Shown in pieces: positions 1 to 5,150 of a stretch of DNA of 8,675 nt. The position numbers were made by a program, and so were the translations under genes. How positions within the stretch are numbered: the stretch's first letter is position 1; each line of letters begins with the position of its first letter. Under the pieces are notes generated by a model. The model saw only the letters and a list, made by a program, of their open reading frames with translations. It was not told the DNA's origin and did not search any database. The stretch comes from Lachnospiraceae bacterium (lineage in GTDB: Bacteria > Bacillota_A > Clostridia > Lachnospirales > Lachnospiraceae): NCBI GenBank assembly GCA_017464045.1, contig JAFUEG010000109.1:1-8675 (forward strand), given 5' to 3'.

Positions 1-18
1 TGATATATAAATATATCA
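1..18. repeat. Short AT-rich palindrome upstream of the first gene
   Basis: Perfect inverted repeat TGATATAT (1-8) and ATATATCA (11-18) with a 2-bp spacer, 35 bp before the first start codon. It could be the end of a hairpin from an upstream gene or an operator. The window edge hides its context, and AT-only palindromes arise easily by chance in this DNA. Confidence 0.3.
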
Positions 19-52
19 GAGTATATTTAATTTAACAGATTAGGAAGATAAA

Positions 53-559
53 ATGAACAGATATTGTGCTAATTGTGGGAAAGAATATGATTTTAAGATT
101 AAAAGCATGGAAGATCTTGACAATCTGATATGCCCTGTCTGCGGTGCTAAGATTGATAAAAACAGCCGAAAACCTGATCCGGTTGGCAAGAATGGCAAAA
201 CCGCGGGTGAAACCATCGGAAATGTAATGGGTGGATATTTTACAATCAAATACTATATGCATTTTGTACTTGCATTAATAGGACTTATAGCGTTTTTCTT
301 ACATATGAATGGACTTTTGTATTTTATGGCAGCTGCCTGTGTACTTACCTGGCTTTCCCAGTTTTTGTTCGGACGTATCAGCTTTTTAAGTGGGCTGTTT
401 TTTATCCCGCTTGGAGCTTTAATCGGTGCTATAGCCATAAAAGGCTTATTTAGAGGTATCTGTCTGGGAATAGTAGTTGTATTCATATTACGACATTTAA
501 TCCGTGGTTTTAACTATTTTATACTTGCAAAGCTAATTAAGCTTGGAAACAGTAAATAA
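53..559 (+). CDS. Small zinc-ribbon membrane protein, function unknown
   Basis: A 168-residue protein that I cannot assign to a named family. The N-terminus is a zinc ribbon with two CxxC knuckles (C5/C8 and C27/C30) of the kind seen in many Firmicutes 'zinc-ribbon domain' proteins. A basic, Gly/Lys-rich linker (about 40-60) follows, then four hydrophobic segments at roughly 67-85, 88-107, 111-129 and 135-150. A ribbon on a compact membrane domain suggests a small integral membrane protein with a cytosolic metal-binding head. No catalytic motif is visible. The start is supported by AGGAAG at 42-47, five bases before the ATG. The C-terminus is basic (LIKLGNSK). It converges on bioB and shares no operon with anything visible. 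Its promoter probably lies left of the window. Confidence 0.85.
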   Translation: MNRYCANCGKEYDFKIKSMEDLDNLICPVCGAKIDKNSRKPDPVGKNGKTAGETIGNVMGGYFTIKYYMHFVLALIGLIAFFLHMNGLLYFMAAACVLTWLSQFLFGRISFLSGLFFIPLGALIGAIAIKGLFRGICLGIVVVFILRHLIRGFNYFILAKLIKLGNSK

Positions 560-608
560 TATTGTGATAAGGGGATAGGAACCATATCATATCAAATAGG
601 TTTATTAG

Positions 609-679
609 ACTGTATGAAAAAATGTGCAAAGCATGGCGTTAAGTAACACGTGCCATGCGTGCACATTTTTTTATACAGT
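609..679 (+). repeat. Long hairpin element, copy 1 (core 624-664)
   Basis: The left arm 609-637 pairs with 652-679 around a 14-nt loop (638-651). The inner core 624-664 (GTGCA, an AA/G internal loop, then GCATGGC pairing GCCATGC) is related to a core at 3858-3898. The outer 15-bp arms (609-623 with 665-679) are specific to this locus. Their only irregular pair is G616 with T672, which is a G-U wobble if the + strand is transcribed but an A-C mismatch on the other strand. It sits between two convergent genes. Confidence 0.8.
624..672 (+). terminator. Probable intrinsic terminator of the zinc-ribbon gene, possibly bidirectional
   Basis: The GC-rich inner stem of hairpin copy 1 is followed directly by seven T residues (666-672), the classic intrinsic terminator layout, 65 bases after the stop codon of the upstream gene. 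On the minus strand the same stem is followed by six T residues (complement of 617-622), so it could stop transcription from both sides. Confidence 0.6.
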
Positions 680-687
680 TGAAGCAT

Positions 688-747
688 AAAAAAGTGTCAC
701 CGGAAACTGTCTCAGATGGATACACCCGAAACTGTTCCCTGTGACAC
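688..747 (-). terminator. Probable bioB terminator with an internal direct repeat
   Basis: Read on the minus strand, GTGTCAC (747-741) pairs with GTGACAC (700-694) and is followed by six T residues (complement of 688-693), starting 12 bases past the bioB stop. The loop is unusually long (40 nt). It contains a 13-base direct repeat with one mismatch (698-710 and 723-735, centred on GAAACTGT) at a 25-bp period. The stem plus T-run supports termination. The repeat suggests it may also be a REP-like dispersed element. Confidence 0.55.
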
Positions 748-758
748 GGGGGATTTGA

Positions 759-1643
759 TTATTTCCAGACAGGGGTTATGTCACGACCGAGACGTGTGAG
801 CATCTCCTTGTCACTTTTGATGGTGGAGCCGGATGTGGTTAGCATGTTGCCGGTTATACTGGCACTTGCTCCGGAAGTAAAGGTTTCTTCGCCATCATTT
901 CTCATAAGTGCACGACCGCCGGCAAGTCTGATTCCGGCAGTTGGATTAATATATCTGAATATTGCTATTGTCCTGATAATATCATCTTCGGTTAATCGTT
1001 CGTTTTCATATAGCGGTGTTCCCGGTATAGGCATAAGTGAATTAATAGGGATGGAGGATATGTTTAACTCAGAGAGAGTAAGTGCCATATCGATTCTGTC
1101 TTCCCATGTTTCACCCATACCAATTATGCCTCCTGAACATACATAAAGACCTTCTGCTTGAGCACGTTTAATATTTTCAATCTTTTCATCAAATGTATGT
1201 GTTGTGCATATGTGCGGAAAAAATCTCCGTGAGGTTTCTATATTGTTATGTATGCTTGTAACACCTGCATTTTTGAGTCTTCTAAACTGTTCGCTTGTAA
1301 GAAATCCGAGTGATGTACAAAGTTCAAGCTTACATTCCTTGTGCATACGTTCAAATGTGTGTATAATTTTTTCAAAATCGGATTCGGAAGGGTGATGTCC
1401 GGAGCAGACTATGCCAAATCTGTCCACTCCCTCGGATTCATTGGAGCGTGCCTGATTAACGATAGTATCCTCGTCAAGCAAATCATATATTTCACATGAT
1501 GTGTGATAGTGCGCTGATTGTGCACAGAATTTACAATTTTCACTGCAACGACCGCTTCGACCGTTTATGATTGTACAAAGGTCGACCTTATCTCCGACAA
1601 GGGCAGCTCTTATCATATCAGCTCCCTTTTTTAAATCTTCCAA
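759..1643 (-). CDS. bioB: Biotin synthase BioB, N-terminus cut off by an in-frame stop
   Basis: Radical-SAM enzyme of the last step of biotin synthesis, inserting sulfur into dethiobiotin. In the 294-residue frame from the TTG at 1643 I see the CX3CX2C cluster motif (C33, C37, C40), then IHNNIETS, YVCSGGIIGMGE (C169), SIPINSLMPIPGTPL and IRLAGGR (R239), all typical of BioB. C109 matches E. coli C128. At the position of E. coli C97 there is Gly77, with a Cys three residues on (C80). BioB is normally about 320-345 residues, so the N-terminus is short. Homologous sequence continues upstream to an ATG at 1733 but is interrupted by TAG at 1712-1710. TTG 1643 has no good ribosome site, while ATG 1616 does (Met10, giving 285 residues). 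The gene stands alone under BirA control with no bioA/D/F nearby. It is either a fresh pseudogene or a protein made from the internal start. Confidence 0.88.
   Translation of the reverse strand: MEDLKKGADMIRAALVGDKVDLCTIINGRSGRCSENCKFCAQSAHYHTSCEIYDLLDEDTIVNQARSNESEGVDRFGIVCSGHHPSESDFEKIIHTFERMHKECKLELCTSLGFLTSEQFRRLKNAGVTSIHNNIETSRRFFPHICTTHTFDEKIENIKRAQAEGLYVCSGGIIGMGETWEDRIDMALTLSELNISSIPINSLMPIPGTPLYENERLTEDDIIRTIAIFRYINPTAGIRLAGGRALMRNDGEETFTSGASASITGNMLTTSGSTIKSDKEMLTRLGRDITPVWK
1614..1626 (-). promoter_or_regulatory. Internal ribosome site and ATG inside bioB
   Basis: Minus-strand AAGGGAGCTGAT lies directly before ATG at 1616-1614. GGAGCTGA differs from the ideal GGAGGTGA by one base, and GGAG is five bases from the ATG. 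It lies inside coding sequence (KKGAD), so it may be coincidence. It would still be the best start downstream of the amber codon, and it keeps the first barrel strand and the cluster cysteines. Confidence 0.45.
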
Positions 1644-1745
1644 ATCCGTAACTATGAATTCTGATAAAAATGCATCATCCTTAGTACTTAGTCTTCCTGA
1701 AATAATTTCCTATGCAAGTTTAAGTGTGTCCATTATATTGCCCAT
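1644..1745 (-). pseudogene. bioB: Disconnected 5' end of bioB with in-frame amber codon
   Basis: In the same frame as bioB, the minus strand reads ATG (1745), a second ATG (1733) opening MDTLKLA, then TAG (1712-1710), then EIISGRLSTKDDAFLSEF and on into the main frame without another stop. This matches the usual BioB N-terminal pattern (helix, GR-L-T-DD, then a leucine-rich helix before VDLC). One base change from GAG, AAG or CAG would account for the TAG. I infer a nonsense mutation, or a sequencing error, in what was one open frame 759-1733 or 759-1745. Confidence 0.75.
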
Positions 1746-1773
1746 ACTTTCTGATAAAATATATAATGTAATT

Positions 1774-1802
1774 ATTATATAATCGATTTTTAATATTGTC
1801 AA
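1774..1802 (-). promoter_or_regulatory. Consensus housekeeping promoter of bioB
   Basis: On the minus strand TTGACA (1802-1797) and TATAAT (1779-1774) are separated by exactly 17 bases, a perfect match to the vegetative sigma-factor consensus. Transcription would start near 1767, about 22 bases before the first in-frame ATG at 1745. The -35 box lies inside one half of the BirA operator. Confidence 0.85.
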
Positions 1803-1828
1803 CATCAGACGCATAACAAGTTGACAAT
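1795..1828. promoter_or_regulatory. BirA operator (biotin repressor site)
   Basis: A perfect 9-bp inverted repeat, ATTGTCAAC (1795-1803) and GTTGACAAT (1820-1828), separated by 16 bp. The TTGT-AAC / GTT-ACAA half-sites and their spacing fit the known BirA operator family that represses biotin genes when biotinyl-AMP is plentiful. One half covers the -35 box of the bioB promoter, so bound BirA would block RNA polymerase. The other half lies 16 bp upstream of the right-facing -35 box. Confidence 0.8.
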
Positions 1829-1843
1829 CAAAATGATAAGGGA

Positions 1844-1872
1844 TTGACAGATATTTTTGATTTTATTATACT
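1844..1872 (+). promoter_or_regulatory. Promoter for the membrane/spermidine-synthase-like gene
   Basis: TTGACA (1844-1849), a 17-base spacer and TATACT (1867-1872). Transcription would begin near 1879, leaving a leader of about 110 bases before the ATG at 1990. It is divergent from the bioB promoter and just outside the BirA operator. Confidence 0.65.
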
Positions 1873-1918
1873 TTTAAATCTAAATCTATAGTGGCTGACT
1901 GTGTAAAATACAGGTATA

Positions 1919-1947
1919 TTGATTTTTTCAGTATTTTTTAATATAAT
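1919..1947 (+). promoter_or_regulatory. Possible second promoter of the same gene
   Basis: TTGATT (1919-1924), a 17-base spacer and TATAAT (1942-1947), predicting a start near 1954 and a 36-base leader. The -10 is perfect and the -35 matches at four of six positions. This region is very AT-rich, so chance matches are easy. Confidence 0.4.
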
Positions 1948-1989
1948 TTCATAATGATGCTTATATTATATTTTATAAAATAAAATCGT

Positions 1990-3801
1990 ATGAAAGAAAG
2001 AAAAAATATGGGAAATAATATGAAAGAAAATACTGCCAAAGAAAATACTATCAAAGAAAATACTGCTAAAGAAGACAGTATTAAAGAAACCGACATCGAT
2101 ATTAATGATAAAAAAAGTGATATAAATAATATCGCAGAAAGAAAAATATTAAAAAATAAAACCTATCTCTATCTTACGGAATTTTTTGCCGGAATGTCAG
2201 TTATGGCGGTAGAGCTTGGTGCGAGCAGATTACTTGCCCCTTATTTTAGCTCTTCACAGATAGTATGGACTATCATTATAGGAACAATTATGATAGCAAT
2301 GGCACTTGGTAATATATACGGAGGACGCTCAGCTGATAAAAATCCCAATCCTGATAAGCTGTACGGCAGGATAATTATAGCAGCTGTTTGGATAGCAGCG
2401 ATACCTGTGGTGGGTAAATATATAATAATCGGTATATCAGCACTTCTGATATTTACCGTAAACAGTAATTTTCTTATAATCGCAGCATTTGCTGCATGTA
2501 TGGTAATATTTGTATTTCCTCTTTTTTTACTCGGAACGGTAACTCCGTCTCTTGTAAAATATACCGTTGACAGTCTGGATGACAGCGGAAAGGTTGTGGG
2601 ATCGTTAAATGCTTCCAATACTATCGGAAGTATAATCGGTACATTTGTACCGACATTTATAAGTATACCGGCGGTTGGTACTTCGGTTACATTTTTGATT
2701 TTTGCCGGCATATTGCTTTTACTTGCGGTGATATATTTTGTTTCCGCAAAGGTATTTGTAAAAAAGCTTCCGGTGGCTGTGATTTTATTTGTGATATGCT
2801 GCATATTAGGACATGATACAAGCTTTGCATTTTGGCAAAAGGATTTAACATATGAGGGCGAGTCAGTATATAACTATCTTCAGGTTTATGAGGATGATGA
2901 AAGTGTTGTGCTTTCTACCAATGTTCTTTTTGGAGTGCAGTCTGTTTATCAAAAAGAAAAGGCTTTGACAGGTATGTACTATGATTATGCAATGGCGGCG
3001 CCTTATATGGCAGGGATATATGAAGCTGCGAGTACGAATAACGAGGAAAATCCGGATAATTCCGGCACAGATAATTCTGATATAGATAATAACAGTAAAA
3101 CTCTTGATGTTCTTATACTAGGTATGGGCACCGGAACCTATGCAACCCAGTGCAACCGATATTTTGACGGGATGGATATAGAAGGTGTTGAGATAGATGA
3201 TAAGATTACGGCACTTTCAAGAGAGTACTTTGAACTTCCGGAAAATATAAAGGTTACGACCTATGATGGAAGAGCTTTTTTAAATGCAGTAGATGATAAG
3301 TATGACATAATCATGGTAGACGCATATCAGGATATAACCATACCATTTCAGATGTCATCAAATGAGTTTTTCATACTCGTGAGAAATCACCTTAAGGAAA
3401 ATGGCGTTATGGTAGTCAATATGAATATGAGAGGTACAAAGGAAGGAAATATAAACCAGTATCTTTCAGACACCATATCAAGCGTGTTTTCAGAAGTGTA
3501 TACCGTTGATGTTGCTCACTCTACCAACAGAGAGCTGTTTGCCTCCAACAACCCTGATATGATAAACAGATTTGAAGACAATCTCTCAAAGGAAAATGAC
3601 ACGGAGCTTATAAATCTTATGACAGATGTATCAGCGAATCTCATCCCATACGAGGCAGGCTCCTACATCATGACAGATGACAAAGCACCTGTTGAGCTTC
3701 TCGGCATGGAGGTCATAGATGAACTCATCAAAGATGAGGTAGAATACTACAGAGACATTTATGAAAAAGAAGGCCTACAAGGACTCATAAACAGCAGATA
3801 A
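1990..3801 (+). CDS. Membrane protein fused to a spermidine synthase-like domain
   Basis: A 603-residue protein with three parts. Residues 1-55 are a hydrophilic tail with five KENTA-like pentapeptides (12-36). Residues about 58-275 are a multi-span membrane region, starting with a conserved-looking TEFFAGMSVMAVELGASRLLAPYF helix. Residues about 285-580 resemble polyamine aminopropyltransferases. This part has an ES-Y-YLQV stretch (289-299), a nucleotide-binding loop LILGMGTGT (375-382), the acidic strand end VEID (400-403), YDGR (425-428) and VDAYQD (443-448). This is the layout of 'fused MFS/spermidine synthase' proteins. The true substrate of that group is mostly unknown, so I do not claim spermidine production. 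An Asn/Asp-rich insert (348-371) precedes the binding loop. No start has a clear ribosome site. Met1 (1990), Met7 (2008) and Met11 (2020) are all possible. Confidence 0.85.
   Translation: MKERKNMGNNMKENTAKENTIKENTAKEDSIKETDIDINDKKSDINNIAERKILKNKTYLYLTEFFAGMSVMAVELGASRLLAPYFSSSQIVWTIIIGTIMIAMALGNIYGGRSADKNPNPDKLYGRIIIAAVWIAAIPVVGKYIIIGISALLIFTVNSNFLIIAAFAACMVIFVFPLFLLGTVTPSLVKYTVDSLDDSGKVVGSLNASNTIGSIIGTFVPTFISIPAVGTSVTFLIFAGILLLLAVIYFVSAKVFVKKLPVAVILFVICCILGHDTSFAFWQKDLTYEGESVYNYLQVYEDDESVVLSTNVLFGVQSVYQKEKALTGMYYDYAMAAPYMAGIYEAASTNNEENPDNSGTDNSDIDNNSKTLDVLILGMGTGTYATQCNRYFDGMDIEGVEIDDKITALSREYFELPENIKVTTYDGRAFLNAVDDKYDIIMVDAYQDITIPFQMSSNEFFILVRNHLKENGVMVVNMNMRGTKEGNINQYLSDTISSVFSEVYTVDVAHSTNRELFASNNPDMINRFEDNLSKENDTELINLMTDVSANLIPYEAGSYIMTDDKAPVELLGMEVIDELIKDEVEYYRDIYEKEGLQGLINSR
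2023..2097 (+). repeat. 15-bp tandem repeat coding KENTA-type pentapeptides
   Basis: Five 15-base units in frame, coding KENTA, KENTI, KENTA, KEDSI and KETDI. The first three are nearly identical at DNA level (AAAGAAAATACT plus GCC, ATC or GCT), and the last two have drifted. Gain or loss of a unit would keep the frame and change only the length of the N-terminal tail. Confidence 0.8.
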
Positions 3802-3826
3802 AATGGAAATAGAATGAAAAGATGTA

Positions 3827-3930
3827 GTTTATCGCTTGCCTCCGGTACTGATAAAAAGTGCAAAGCGTAGCGTGAGCGACAGCGAGCTACGCGTGTACTT
3901 ATTTATCAGTACCGGAGGCAAGCGGTAAAC
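3827..3930 (+). repeat. Very long hairpin element, copy 2 (core 3858-3898)
   Basis: The left arm 3827-3871 pairs with 3886-3930 around a 14-nt loop (3872-3885). The outer 28 bp (3827-3854 with 3903-3930) pair throughout except T3832 with G3925, a wobble pair if the + strand is the RNA. The core 3858-3898 matches copy 1 (624-664) at 28 of 41 positions and has the same AA/G internal loop and loop length. AGCG recurs every six bases at 3869, 3875 and 3881. No T-run follows the whole stem, and only ACTTATTT follows the core, so it is not a typical terminator. It fills most of the 158-bp gap between two co-directional genes, ending 15 bases before the next ribosome site. Confidence 0.85.
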
Positions 3931-3959
3931 GGAAAGTAATAAACAGGGAAGGAAAAAAT

Positions 3960-5060
3960 ATGAAGATAATTCATTGTGCGGATCTTCATCTGGATTCTCA
4001 GATGACAGCAAATCTTGACCGTAAGAAGTCGAAAGAAAGAAAAATTGAATTATTTAATACATATGGTAATATGATAAAGTATGCCGCAGAAAATAATATA
4101 GAGGCTATATTGATAGCAGGTGATTTGTTTGATAAGAAAACGGTTACCAAAATGGCTGCAAATACTGTTTACCGGTCTTTTATAGACAATCCGGATATAG
4201 ATTTTTATATTCTTAAAGGAAATCATGATGAAGATATGTTTTTGGATAACATTGAAGAGATTCCTGAAAACGTGAAGACATTTGGCGAAAAATGGACAAG
4301 TTATAGAATCGGGAAAAATGATAATGTAGTTATCACCGGTGCAGTGCTTAATAAGGAAAATAAAGTTAGTCTTTTTAACGAGTTGGTGCTCAATAATGAT
4401 GATTTTAATATTTTGACACTTCATGGACAGGAGAGTGCTGGGCAGACAAAGGATAAGACAGTTGTTATACCTCTTAGAAGTCTTAGAAATAAAGGCATAG
4501 ATTATCTTGCTTTAGGTCATATACATACATATAAAGAGGCGGAGCTTGATAAAAGAGGAGTATATTGTTACTCAGGATGCCTTGAGGGAAGGGGCTTTGA
4601 TGAGTGTGGAGAGCATGGCTTTGTGGTTCTTAACATAGATGAGGATAAAAAGACTTGTGAAAGAGAATTTGTGTCTATCGCTAAGAGGGTACTTTATACA
4701 ATAGATGCTGATATAAGCGGACTTAACAGTTCGGCAGAGATAATTAGCAGAATAAAAAGCATTTTAAATAAAAAGGAGTATTCGAAAGAAAGTCTCATTA
4801 AAATTGTTCTAACAGGTGAGGTTGATGCATTTTGCGAAAAGGATACGGATTATATACTTAAGCAGTTTGAAGATAAATATTATTTTGTAAAGTTGTATGA
4901 TGAGACGAAGCTTAAGGTCTCATATGAGGACTTTGCGCTTGATGAATCTTTAAAAGGAGAATTTGTCAGAATTGTACTGGCTAAAGAAGAAATATCCGAT
5001 GAAGATAAGGCAGAGATTATAAGATATGGTATAAATATTCTTTCAGGTGAAGAAATATAA
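3960..5060 (+). CDS. YhaO/SbcD-like metallophosphoesterase nuclease
   Basis: A 366-residue calcineurin-like phosphoesterase of the SbcD/Mre11 family, expected to use two metal ions (typically Mn2+) to cut DNA ends together with an SMC-like ATPase. The metal-binding motifs appear in order: D8-x-H10 in HCADLHLD, GDLFD (D55), GNHD (87-90), LHGQ (H155) and GHIHT (H187, H189). The stretch YSGCLEGRGFDECGEHGF (204-221) resembles the capping region of YhaO-type members. The C-terminal third (about 235-366) is a mixed, charged region as in partner-binding domains of this family. AGGGAAGG at 3945-3952 sits seven bases before the ATG. The ATPase gene follows 76 bases later. After the TAA, the same frame stays open for 29 codons to a TAG at 5148, so the protein may be slightly truncated. 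The yhaO symbol is likely but not certain. Confidence 0.9.
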   Translation: MKIIHCADLHLDSQMTANLDRKKSKERKIELFNTYGNMIKYAAENNIEAILIAGDLFDKKTVTKMAANTVYRSFIDNPDIDFYILKGNHDEDMFLDNIEEIPENVKTFGEKWTSYRIGKNDNVVITGAVLNKENKVSLFNELVLNNDDFNILTLHGQESAGQTKDKTVVIPLRSLRNKGIDYLALGHIHTYKEAELDKRGVYCYSGCLEGRGFDECGEHGFVVLNIDEDKKTCEREFVSIAKRVLYTIDADISGLNSSAEIISRIKSILNKKEYSKESLIKIVLTGEVDAFCEKDTDYILKQFEDKYYFVKLYDETKLKVSYEDFALDESLKGEFVRIVLAKEEISDEDKAEIIRYGINILSGEEI

Positions 5061-5150
5061 TTGTATGAAAATGCAGAAAAATGTAAAGATGATATTAAAA
5101 CAGATGAAGCAAATGTATTATTAGAGGAAAAACTGTATGAAGATAATTAG
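5061..5150 (+). other. Open in-frame tail beyond the yhaO-like stop codon
   Basis: Directly after TAA (5058-5060) the frame continues without a stop for 29 codons, reading LYENAEKCKDDIKTDE, then ANVLLEEKLYEDN, then TAG. The composition (Glu, Lys, Asp, a LLEEKL helix) is like the preceding protein, and the end overlaps the next gene's ATG by 14 bases, a common operon arrangement. I infer it was once, or still is through rare readthrough, the C-terminus of the nuclease. AT-rich DNA can also show such frames by chance. Confidence 0.4.

Noticed and set aside
609..747. The two intergenic hairpins as a CRISPR array or transposon ends
   Set aside because: There are no regularly spaced identical repeats, no cas or transposase gene in the window, and the two hairpins differ in sequence and design.
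1821..1849. A promoter using the TTGACA in the right half of the BirA operator
   Set aside because: At 17-bp spacing the -10 position holds another TTGACA (1844-1849), not a TATAAT-like box.
2241..2804. A 187-codon open frame on the minus strand inside the membrane gene
   Set aside because: It lies wholly opposite the membrane domain of a well-supported gene, has no ribosome site and no recognisable motif. Its hydrophobic, Thr/Ile-rich content mirrors the sense strand.
3827..3930. The long hairpin before the yhaO-like gene as a standard intrinsic terminator
   Set aside because: No T-run follows the full stem, and only a weak ACTTATTT follows the core. Its length and shared core fit a repeat element better, though partial termination cannot be excluded.
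5065..5124. A 19-residue open frame MKMQKNV... between the nuclease and ATPase genes
   Set aside because: It has no ribosome site and a Met/Lys/Gln-rich composition expected from AT-rich DNA. The frame continuing from the nuclease gene is more protein-like.
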